A stretch of DNA of 64,000 nucleotides from Catenuloplanes indicus. GTDB lineage: Bacteria > Actinomycetota > Actinomycetes > Mycobacteriales > Micromonosporaceae. The notes beneath the pieces were generated by a model that was not told the DNA's origin, ran no database searches, and worked only from the letters and a program-made list of their open reading frames with translations. A program made the position numbers and the translations under genes. Within the stretch, counting starts at the first letter, position 1. The number at the start of each line of letters is the position of its first letter. This document shows positions 57,539 to 64,000 of this stretch, piece by piece. Location: NCBI RefSeq assembly GCF_030813715.1, contig NZ_JAUSUZ010000001.1, forward strand, positions 1,860,001-1,924,000. The letters run 5' to 3'.

Positions 57539-58438
57539 TCAAGCTACCTTGAGGGCTGGCAGCAGGCTGATGACGGTGCCGCCCTCGTAGGTGGCCGGGC
57601 TCAGGTAGCCGAGGCTGGAGTGCCGGCGCCGGGTGTTGTACCAGCCCTCGATGTACTCGAATATGGCCTGTTGAGCGGCTTTGCGGGTGGGCCATGCCTG
57701 GCGGTGGATGAGTTCGGTCTTGATCGTGGAGAAGAACGATTCGGCGACCGCGTTGTCCCAGCACTGCCCGCGCCGGCCCACGCTCAGCCGCACGCCGTGC
57801 CGCTTCGCGAGGCGGGCGTGCTGGGCGCTGGTGTATTGACAACCGCGATCGGAATGGAAGACGAGACCGTCGGCGGGCCGGCGCCGGGCAAGGGCGTCGG
57901 ATAGGGCGGCGTTGACGAGGTCGGTTCTGAGATGGTCGGCGACCGCCCAGCCGACGACGCGACGTGAGGCCAGGTCGATGACGGTGGCCAGGTAGAGCCA
58001 GCCTTCCCAGGTGTTGATGTAGGTGATGTCGCCGCACCAGCGGGTATCGACCGCGCCGGCGTTGACGGTGAAGTCGCGGTCGACCAGGTCCGGCCGGTCG
58101 CCGGCGTGCGGGTCCGGGACGGTGGTGGTCTTCCAGCGGCGTGGACTCTTGCCGCGCACACCGGCGGCGCGCATCCGCCGGGCGATGCGTTTACGGCCGT
58201 GCCGCAGCCCGGCCGCGGCCAGTTCAGCGTGGATACGCGGCGCCCCGTAGGTGCCATTCGATGCGGCGTGCACGACGCGGATCTGCGCGGTCAACCGTTC
58301 GTCGACCCGGTCCCGGGTGGACTGCTCGCCGCGGGCGTGCTGGTAGTAGGCGGACCGGGAGACCTTCAACAGCTCGCACGCACGCTTGACGTTGTGCTTA
58401 CCGGCCTGCTCCGCCGCGATGAACGGATACACGTTCAC
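57539..58438 (-). CDS. IS3-family transposase OrfB
   Basis: This 299-residue integrase-like DDE transposase has an HTH_21-type N-terminal part (ACELLKVSRSAYYQHARGEQ). The catalytic core shows WCGDITYINTWEGWLYLATV, VFHSDRGCQYTS and then WDNAVAESFFSTIKTELI with the D, D(35)E spacing of IS3. The C-terminal IEGWYNTRRRHSSLGYLSP is the usual ending. It overlaps orfA by 4 bp (GTGA); a fusion product by frameshifting is usual in this family. Confidence 0.92.
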   Translation of the reverse strand: MNVYPFIAAEQAGKHNVKRACELLKVSRSAYYQHARGEQSTRDRVDERLTAQIRVVHAASNGTYGAPRIHAELAAAGLRHGRKRIARRMRAAGVRGKSPRRWKTTTVPDPHAGDRPDLVDRDFTVNAGAVDTRWCGDITYINTWEGWLYLATVIDLASRRVVGWAVADHLRTDLVNAALSDALARRRPADGLVFHSDRGCQYTSAQHARLAKRHGVRLSVGRRGQCWDNAVAESFFSTIKTELIHRQAWPTRKAAQQAIFEYIEGWYNTRRRHSSLGYLSPATYEGGTVISLLPALKVA

Positions 58439-58758
58439 CGGGTCTCCCTCGCGAAGAAAGCCGTGGCCCGCTTAAGAATGTCGACGTCCTGCTGCAACCG
58501 GCGGTTCTCCGCCCGCAGCCGGGCCAGCTCGGACCGCTCATCACTGGTCAGCCCGTCCGCGCGGGCGCCGGCGTCGAGCTCGGCCTGTTTGACCCACGCC
58601 CGCACCGCCGTCTCGGTCAGGTCGAAATCCCTCGCAACCTGCCCGACCGTGCGGTCACCACGCTGACACAACTCCACGATCTCAGCCTTGAACTCCGGCG
58701 TGAACGCCCGCCGCGGCCTCGATCGCTTCTTCCCCACGCTCTCCATGATGCTGGACAT
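58435..58758 (-). CDS. IS3-family transposase OrfA
   Basis: This 107-residue protein has a helix-turn-helix (AFTPEFKAEIVELCQRGDRT, VGQVARDFDLTETAVRAWVK) and a leucine-zipper-like helix (LARLRAENRRLQQDVDILKR). This is the DNA-binding, multimerising part of an IS3 transposase. It is intact. Confidence 0.9.
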   Translation of the reverse strand: MSSIMESVGKKRSRPRRAFTPEFKAEIVELCQRGDRTVGQVARDFDLTETAVRAWVKQAELDAGARADGLTSDERSELARLRAENRRLQQDVDILKRATAFFARETR

Positions 58759-58971
58759 CCTCCCGGAGACCCCAGGTCCCCTGATCTTGGATGTCCGTCA
58801 AAACGGGGCAGGCCCACTGGCGGAGGTTGCCGCGAACAGCCGATATCTGTGTGAGCGTGCGGCCCGGGCGGTGGCGGAAGCTCGGCAGATGTGCGAGAGA
58901 GCGCGGGCTGCGTCCATGCGACGGTCCTTGAGTCAGGGTTCCGCGTCTCGTCGTCCGGTCTGAGCCCTGCG

Positions 58972-59166
58972 TTAGAAGGGCGGCTGAGCGGAGTCGTGGT
59001 CGTGCTGGCAGGCGTCGAGCGTCCAGTTCTCGATGTCGTCCGGCCAGGGCACGGGGCGGCCGAGGTCGTCGAAGAAGCCGGTCTCGGTGTTGTCGGCGAA
59101 CAACCCGGCGTTGAGTGCCTCGCGTTCGGGCCAGGACGGGAGGTTTCGTGGTGCCGGACCGGTCAT
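58972..59166 (-). CDS. Small hypothetical protein downstream of istB
   Basis: This 64-residue frame from ATG 59166 encodes an acidic, Trp- and Pro-rich protein (ETGFFDDLGRPVPWPDDIEN). It follows istB by 43 bp on the same strand. It may be a passenger of the IS21 element or a host gene. No family is recognised. Confidence 0.5.
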   Translation of the reverse strand: MTGPAPRNLPSWPEREALNAGLFADNTETGFFDDLGRPVPWPDDIENWTLDACQHDHDSAQPPF

Positions 59167-59209
59167 GGTGCGGGCAGGGCGCTCGGCGCGGCAACAAGGC
59201 CGTGGGGGA

Positions 59210-59977
59210 TCATTTGCCTGGGGCTGGGGCTGGGGCATTAGGTCGTTTGTTCGGCCGGTAGGACGGGCCGTTCATGAAGACCTGGTGGCTGTTGTTGATC
59301 AACCGGTCCAGCAGTGACTCGGCGACGACGGGGTTCGGGAACAGCGGATACCAGTCCTGGGGCGCCCGGTTCGCGGTGATCGCGTTGGAGCGGCCTTCGG
59401 CGATGCGCTGGGAGATCAGTTCGTAGAGGTCGTCGGCTTGGCCGGGGGTGAACTCGCGCATCGCGAAGTCGTCGAGGATGAGCAGGTCGGCTTTGACGTG
59501 GGCGGCCAGGCGTTTGTCGAAGGTGCGGTCGGCGTGGCCGCCGGCCAGATCGGCCAGGATGCGGCTGGTCTTGTGGAAACGAACCTCGGCGCCGGCGCGG
59601 ATGGCCAGGTGTCCCATGGCCTGCGCGACGTGAGTTTTCCCGACGCCGACGGCGCCGTAGAGGATGATCGATTCTCCCGCTTGCAGCCAGCGCAGCGCAG
59701 CGAGGTCACGGATCTGCGCGGCGGGCAGTTTCGAGTTCGCGGAGAAATCGAAGCCTTCGAGGGTGGTTTCGGTGTCGAAGCGGGCGCGGCGCAGCCGGCG
59801 GCTCATGGCGACTTGTTCGCGGCGGGTGATCTCGTCGTCGCAGAGGATCTGCAAGAACTCCAGATAGCCGAGGTCGCCGCCTTGGGCTTGGGCGAGGCGG
59901 GCGTCGAGGGTCTCGAGCATCCCGGACAGTTTCAGGGCCCGGAGGCTGTCGGCCAGGGCGGGGCGCAGGATCGTCAT
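59210..59977 (-). CDS. istB: IS21-family helper ATPase IstB
   Basis: This 255-residue AAA+ ATPase starts at ATG 59977. Walker A is YGAVGVGKTH, Walker B LLILDDFAMRE, and a sensor segment reads SNAITANRAPQDW. IstB/DnaC-like proteins assist IstA in target capture. A longer frame runs upstream but overlaps istA in another phase. Intact. Confidence 0.92.
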   Translation of the reverse strand: MTILRPALADSLRALKLSGMLETLDARLAQAQGGDLGYLEFLQILCDDEITRREQVAMSRRLRRARFDTETTLEGFDFSANSKLPAAQIRDLAALRWLQAGESIILYGAVGVGKTHVAQAMGHLAIRAGAEVRFHKTSRILADLAGGHADRTFDKRLAAHVKADLLILDDFAMREFTPGQADDLYELISQRIAEGRSNAITANRAPQDWYPLFPNPVVAESLLDRLINNSHQVFMNGPSYRPNKRPNAPAPAPGK

Positions 59978-60026
59978 CGTGTCGTCTCGGCCTTCGTCGC
60001 TTCGGCTGGGGTGAGCAGGGTGGGGG

Positions 60027-61685
60027 TCATGACGCGGCGTCGTGTGGCGCGTCGGCCTGACGAGCGGGCTTCGGCCCGCTCGTCGTGTCCGCGCTCGTCG
60101 CGGCGGCCGGGGTCGGGACGGGGAACGGGATGATGTCGGCGAACAGGCCGGCGGGGCCGTGCAGGAACGCGGGCGCGCCGCCGTCGCCGGTGGGGCGGTC
60201 GGCTTCGATGTCCTCGAGCCCGGCAGCCAGGATGTTGCGGATGGTGCGGTAGGACGGATCGTCGGCCGTGGCGGCCTTGCGGCAGGCTGCTTCCAGGCGG
60301 TCGTCGGAGTACTTGCCGGCCAGGTTGAGGATCGCCTGCGCCGAGCGCAGCCGATGCAGCGCCGGCCCGTCCAGCAGCTCGGCGACAACGGCGGCGGTCG
60401 CGGGCCCGGTCTGCTCGGCCCGGTCCCGGCACCACTGCGGCGTGCGCGTGTGGAACGCGATCTTCTCCGGCGGATAGTCCGCGACGTCCGTGGCCCGGCC
60501 CCTGTCCGTGCGGACGTGCGTCTTGACCAGCTCACCGTGGTGGAAGACCTGCACCATTGTCGCGGTGGCGCGGATGTCGACCAGCTGCCCGATCAACCGC
60601 CAGGGCACCGAGTAGAGCGCCTTGCCGCACTTGACGTGAACGTCCGAGCCGACCTTGGCCCGCGACCACTCCGCCAAGGTGAACGCCGCGACCGGCAGCG
60701 GGGTCAGCGTGCCCGCCTCGGCCTGGTCGAACACCTGGATCGGGGTGCGTCCGTCCAGGCCGCGGTGCTTGCGTTGCCCGGCGACCTCCCGGCACCAGTG
60801 CAACGCGGAAGCCTGCATCTCGACCAGCGAGGTGAACTCCCGGCCCTTCCACCACGAGTCCCGGATATAAGGCATCTGCCGCTCGACGCGCGGCTTGTCC
60901 TTGGGCTTTCGGGCCCGCGCCGGGTCGACCAGCACGCCGTAGTGCGCGGCGAGCTCGGCATAGGCCCGGTTGAGTTTCGGGTCGTAGAGGTCGGGCTTGT
61001 CCACCCCGGTCTTCAGGTTGTCCGGGATCAGCCGAGCCGGACTACCGCCGAAGAACGCGAACGCCTCGACATGACTGGCCGTCCACGACGCCTGATCCAT
61101 ACTGATCACCGGCCGCACGAACATGTGCCGCGAGTGCGACAACACCATCACGAACGCCCAGACCCGCTGCGAACGGCCGGTCCGCGGATCCATCCACGAG
61201 CCCAGCAGGCCGTAGTCGATCTGCCCTTCCAGCCCCGGCTCCGGGTCGGCACGCAGCACCGTCACCTTGTCCCGCGCCGCGTCCTCAGCCAGGTTCGCCG
61301 TGACATACCGCTTGAACGAGGCCAGCGACCCGGCAACCCCGTGCTCGTCACGCAACCGCTGATGGATCGTCGCCTTGGTCACCCCGGCCCGCAGCATCTC
61401 GACGATGTAGTCGTGATGCTTCGCGAACTCCGGCCAGGTCACCTGCCGAAGCCGGGTATCGGTCAGATGCGGAAACCACTGCCTGACCAGCGGCGCCCAG
61501 TCCTCCTGACTCATCGGCGGCGTCCCACCCGGCACGAACCCCGCCGCGACCGCCGCCTCGACATACCGCCGGATCGTCTTGCGGTCCACCCCCAACGAGC
61601 CCGCGACGTCGTACTGAGACCGGCCCGCGTACCAGTGCGCCAGGATCTCGGTTATATCGATCACGTGGAACGTCCTCCTCGCCAT
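60027..61685 (-). CDS. istA: IS21-family transposase IstA
   Basis: This 552-residue transposase starts at ATG 61685 with GGGGAG just upstream. An N-terminal HTH (ILAHWYAGRSQYDVAGSLGV then DRKTIRRYVEAA) precedes an rve-type integrase core (EGQIDYGLLGSWMDPRTGRS, then FAFFGGSPARLIPDNLKTGV). A C-terminal Mu-type domain ends the protein. It is intact. The remaining 63 codons of open frame upstream are not needed. Confidence 0.92.
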   Translation of the reverse strand: MARRTFHVIDITEILAHWYAGRSQYDVAGSLGVDRKTIRRYVEAAVAAGFVPGGTPPMSQEDWAPLVRQWFPHLTDTRLRQVTWPEFAKHHDYIVEMLRAGVTKATIHQRLRDEHGVAGSLASFKRYVTANLAEDAARDKVTVLRADPEPGLEGQIDYGLLGSWMDPRTGRSQRVWAFVMVLSHSRHMFVRPVISMDQASWTASHVEAFAFFGGSPARLIPDNLKTGVDKPDLYDPKLNRAYAELAAHYGVLVDPARARKPKDKPRVERQMPYIRDSWWKGREFTSLVEMQASALHWCREVAGQRKHRGLDGRTPIQVFDQAEAGTLTPLPVAAFTLAEWSRAKVGSDVHVKCGKALYSVPWRLIGQLVDIRATATMVQVFHHGELVKTHVRTDRGRATDVADYPPEKIAFHTRTPQWCRDRAEQTGPATAAVVAELLDGPALHRLRSAQAILNLAGKYSDDRLEAACRKAATADDPSYRTIRNILAAGLEDIEADRPTGDGGAPAFLHGPAGLFADIIPFPVPTPAAATSADTTSGPKPARQADAPHDAAS

Positions 61686-61821
61686 CCGCTCCCCAAAGGG
61701 CATGCCGACGTGAAGATGATCTACGCGACAGAGCGATGATCTTGGCAACTACGGCGGAACGCTCGCCGTCCCCTTCACGAACATCACGAGCGGCCCGGTA
61801 GTCCATGACGAGCGCGCACCA

Positions 61822-61870
61822 GGGGAATTACGTGAGCGGATCACGGGCCCTTGGGGGAATTACGTGAGCG
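61822..61870. repeat. IS21 terminal direct repeats
   Basis: GGGGAATTACGTGAGCG occurs at 61822-61838 and 61854-61870, next to the TGACACA end. Multiple internal repeats of this kind are IstA binding sites in IS21 elements. Confidence 0.65.
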
Positions 61871-62049
61871 CTGACACACCCCCAGCGAGACTTGCTCACG
61901 TGTCGTCGGCTGGGCATAACCGTGCACGTAGGGTGACGGCTGCCTGAGGCAGCGCATACCTTGTCTGCGGCAGATGAGTACGTTGCGGTGGGTCTTTGTC
62001 GTACCCCCATGCGAACATCCGTGCATCCCGGAGAACGTGTGGAGGTCAG

Positions 62050-63111
62050 TTGACGCCCGTACCCGCCCCGTCCTTACCTTCGTGGGTAGCCGTGGTCCAC
62101 GCGCTGCCGCTCGGCCCTGGTGGTCGTGTCTTCAGGACTCCCCATGTCACTTACGTGCTGGAGGAAGACGCACTGCACATCCTCTTCGAGCCGGGCGACC
62201 GCCCCGGCCGCACCGGCATCCGCGACGCTACCGAGGTCGAGGTGTACGCCCCGTTTCCACCCGAGATCCATGCTGTTCTCTGGCCACAGTGTTCTTCCCG
62301 CCGACTTAGTCGACCCGTGGCCGGGTACGTCCGCGTCGCCGGTGGTTACCTGCCACTCGGCCGACTCGTTCAACGTGGCGCCGCCTACCTGGGCACGACG
62401 CTGTATCGCATGACGTATCAGCTGGAGACGCCGATCTCGTTTCGCGTGCTGGACCGGGTGCGTGCTGCTCCGGTCGATCAGCCGTGTCCGGGTGCAGAAT
62501 GGCTGCGGCACCTGCCGCATGACCCGGTCAGCGCGCTGCGCGGCTTCGTGACGGAATGGTATGCAGACCTCGCCCCGCCACTCGGCCCGCTGTCCAGCGC
62601 TGTGATGCCGACTCCGCTGGCCGTCGCGTATGAGGTGATCGCAGGGCGCGACGTCTTCCGACAGGATGGCCTGTTCCCGCCACATGAACTCAAGCAGGAT
62701 CACGCCGGACGGCTGGTTTTCGGTTATGAGAATCAGGGCTGCTTCCGGCTGCTGACCCTGCCTGAAGGCGACGACCCGCCGGTCTGGATCCACTGGGACG
62801 ACGAGGAGCCCTTGCTCAGCGCTTTGCCACTGAGCTGTTTCCTGCTTGCCACGCTGCTGTTCGAGGCGCTGCTGACCAGTGAATACCGGATGCACGGCCG
62901 GGTCTGGCGTGAGGACAAAGAGCGGGCGGTCGCTGGTCTGAAACGGGTGCCACTGGCCGGCCGGGAGATCCACGACGACAATGCCGAGACATATGTGGGG
63001 CGGGGTTTGGTGATACAGGCCCAGCCGTGGGACGAGGACACCTGGACGATCTCCGCAGCAGCGAGACACCGCGCGGACCTGCTTCCCGTGGAACGGTTCC
63101 GGAACATGTGA
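62050..63111 (+). CDS. SUKH/SMI1-KNR4-like protein (possible immunity protein)
   Basis: This 353-residue protein probably starts at TTG 62050, with GGAGG 4 nt before it. An N-terminal beta-rich part has a conserved VAVVHALPLGPGGRVFRTPH segment. The C-terminal 150 residues follow the SMI1/KNR4 (SUKH) pattern: YEVIAGRDVFRQDGLFPPHE, VFGYENQGCFRLLTLPEGDD, PPVWIHWDDEEPLLSALPLS and CFLLATLLFEALL. SUKH proteins are often toxin-immunity proteins, but no toxin gene is adjacent. It lies isolated between an IS21 and an IS3 element. The stop codon abuts the IS3 end. Confidence 0.6.
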   Translation: MTPVPAPSLPSWVAVVHALPLGPGGRVFRTPHVTYVLEEDALHILFEPGDRPGRTGIRDATEVEVYAPFPPEIHAVLWPQCSSRRLSRPVAGYVRVAGGYLPLGRLVQRGAAYLGTTLYRMTYQLETPISFRVLDRVRAAPVDQPCPGAEWLRHLPHDPVSALRGFVTEWYADLAPPLGPLSSAVMPTPLAVAYEVIAGRDVFRQDGLFPPHELKQDHAGRLVFGYENQGCFRLLTLPEGDDPPVWIHWDDEEPLLSALPLSCFLLATLLFEALLTSEYRMHGRVWREDKERAVAGLKRVPLAGREIHDDNAETYVGRGLVIQAQPWDEDTWTISAAARHRADLLPVERFRNM

Positions 63112-64000
63112 GTTCCCCCCGTTTCGACGGAGCGGTGGTTACCTGCTTCCGGTCGGGGCAGGGGTGAGGTTATCTGGCTCGGTGTGGGCGTGCCAGGCGG
63201 ACTCGTATTCGTCCGGGCTGAGGTAGCCGAGTTCCTTCTGGATGCGGCGGGTGTTGTACCAGGTGTCGATATACTCGAAGATCGCGTTCTCGGCCTCATC
63301 GCGGGTCCGCCACGACGTTCGGTAGACCAGTTCGATCTTCAGCGTCGACCAGAAGTTCTCCATCAGCGCGTTGTCGAACGAGTCACCGACCGACCCCATC
63401 GACGGCCGGATTCCGTTGTCCTGCAAGCGCTGTGAGAAGCGGAAACTCGTGTAGTTCGATCCTCTGTCGCTGTGATGTATGAGCTGGCCGTCGCGGACGT
63501 CACGCGACCAGATGCCGTACTCGAGGGCGGCCAGGATCAGATCGGTATCGCACCGGTCGGAGGTCTTCCACCCGACGATGCGGCGGGAGAACACGTCGCG
63601 GACGGCGGCCAGCCAGAACACGCCCTCGCCGCACGGGATCCGGGTGGCATCAGCGACCCACAGACGGTTCGGGCCGGTCGCGGTGAACTGGCGGTTGACC
63701 AGATCCGGCGCCGGCGTGTGCGCGGGATTCTGCTTCGTTGAGCCGCCGCGCCAGCCGCGGCGCAGGAACGCCCCGTGCCAGCCCTGGCCGGCCATCAGTC
63801 GCTCGACACGCTTGCGGCCGACCCGGATGCCGTCACGACGCAGCTGCCGATGAATGCGGTCGGCGCCGTAGGTGAAGCCGGACGCTTCCCAGATCTCATA
63901 GATGTTGGAGAGCAGCCCGAGGTCGACCAGGTCCCGGTCACAGGGCTGTTTGGCCTGCCTGACCCACTGGTAGTAGGTCGACTCGGCGATGTTGAGAACC
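63112..64000 (-). mobile_element. Second IS3-family element, cut by the window edge
   Basis: The left end, near GTTCCCCCCGTTTCGACGGA at about 63112, has the form of an IS3 terminal repeat. It abuts or overlaps the stop codon of the SUKH-like gene. The right end is outside the window, so the duplication cannot be checked. Confidence 0.65.
63139..64000 (-). CDS. IS3-family transposase OrfB (5' end outside the window)
   Basis: About 287 codons of an IS3 OrfB, different from the copy at 57.5 kb. They include AESTYYQWVRQAKQP, FTYGADRIHRQLRRDGIRVG, LWVADATRIPCGEGVFWLAA, IHHSDRGSNYTSF and FDNALMENFWSTLKIELVYR, with the closing YIDTWYNTRRIQKELGYLSP. The DDE residues are present. It is intact as far as can be seen. 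Confidence 0.9.
   Translation of the reverse strand, partial: VLNIAESTYYQWVRQAKQPCDRDLVDLGLLSNIYEIWEASGFTYGADRIHRQLRRDGIRVGRKRVERLMAGQGWHGAFLRRGWRGGSTKQNPAHTPAPDLVNRQFTATGPNRLWVADATRIPCGEGVFWLAAVRDVFSRRIVGWKTSDRCDTDLILAALEYGIWSRDVRDGQLIHHSDRGSNYTSFRFSQRLQDNGIRPSMGSVGDSFDNALMENFWSTLKIELVYRTSWRTRDEAENAIFEYIDTWYNTRRIQKELGYLSPDEYESAWHAHTEPDNLTPAPTGSR

Larger units (their letters stand above)
57496..58816 (-). mobile_element. IS3-family insertion sequence (1321 bp) with CTG target duplication
   Basis: The ends are imperfect 24-26-bp inverted repeats built around CCCGTTTTGACGGACA, beginning TGGGC and ending GCCCA. CTG is duplicated at 57493-57495 and 58817-58819. Two overlapping transposase frames fill the element. 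Confidence 0.88.
57448..58963 (+). pseudogene. 63-codon ORF interrupted by an IS3-family element
   Basis: The GTG at 57448 opens 16 codons (DEDQSRSSWLSAETL after the start) up to the insertion. From 58820 the frame continues AEVAANSRYLCERAARAVAE and ends at TGA 58963. Removing the element and one CTG copy gives an unbroken 63-residue, Ala/Arg-rich, probably helical protein. Function is unknown. Confidence 0.6.
59210..61878 (-). mobile_element. IS21-family insertion sequence (left end not resolved)
   Basis: The istA and istB genes are adjacent (49 bp apart) and intact. The right end ends in TGACACA with two internal 17-bp direct repeats, as expected for IS21. I could not find the matching left end between 58.96 and 59.21 kb, so the element may be truncated there or include the small gene at 58972. 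Confidence 0.7.

Noticed and set aside
58964-59209. Left end of the IS21 element
   Set aside because: No sequence matching the right-end repeats could be found, so the boundary was left open.
1-64000. rRNA, tRNA, riboswitch and CRISPR features
   Set aside because: None was seen on reading. GGTTCAAC near 9245 is not part of a cloverleaf, and no regularly spaced repeats occur apart from those listed.

Overview
The window is high-GC actinobacterial DNA with GTG/TTG starts, GGAGG-type ribosome sites and many GTGA/ATGA gene overlaps. The density of sensor kinases, the gene families present and the insertion sequences point to Micromonosporaceae, possibly Actinoplanes; that placement is inference, and no rRNA or housekeeping marker confirms it. 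I saw no rRNA, tRNA or CRISPR array.

Region 1 (1-17.7 kb, all on the minus strand) is a defence island. It holds the first 74 codons of a DnaB-type helicase; a complete four-gene Wadjet operon (jetA-jetB-jetC-jetD, the DUF2397/DUF2398/SMC-like/DUF2399 type); a Schlafen/AlbA_2-type gene broken by two compensating frameshifts; and a four-gene, translationally coupled conflict operon. The coupled operon encodes an alpha/beta hydrolase, a caspase-VMAP protein, a MoxR-type AAA+ ATPase, and a SAV_2336/vWA-like protein whose C-terminus is a NaeI-type endonuclease domain with an altered active site. This last operon is the most unusual system in the window.

Region 2 (17.7-26.4 kb) is a scrapyard of mobile elements: a decayed IS5 relic, a zinc-finger-like gene, a YdcF-family gene, a decayed WbqC-like fragment, an IS5-family element with a TTA target duplication, and an intact IS701-family element inserted (CTAA duplication) into a small membrane-protein gene whose reading frame can be rebuilt across the insertion.

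Region 3 (26.4-56.9 kb) is a signalling array. It contains nine histidine kinases, three receiver proteins with HD- or HDOD-type output, two single-domain receivers, one receiver-like protein lacking the phospho-acceptor Asp, and a GAF-PP2C (SpoIIE-type) phosphatase. No response regulator here carries a DNA-binding domain. Two paralogous kinase/HDOD-regulator pairs sit back to back around 33.3-33.5 kb. Among them are a secreted subtilase with a Trp-every-five-residues tail and a membrane-anchored HEAT-repeat protein.

Region 4 (56.9-64.0 kb) is again mobile: an IS3 element inserted (CTG duplication) in a 63-codon ORF, an IS21-family istA/istB pair, a solitary SUKH-like gene, and a second IS3 element cut by the window edge.
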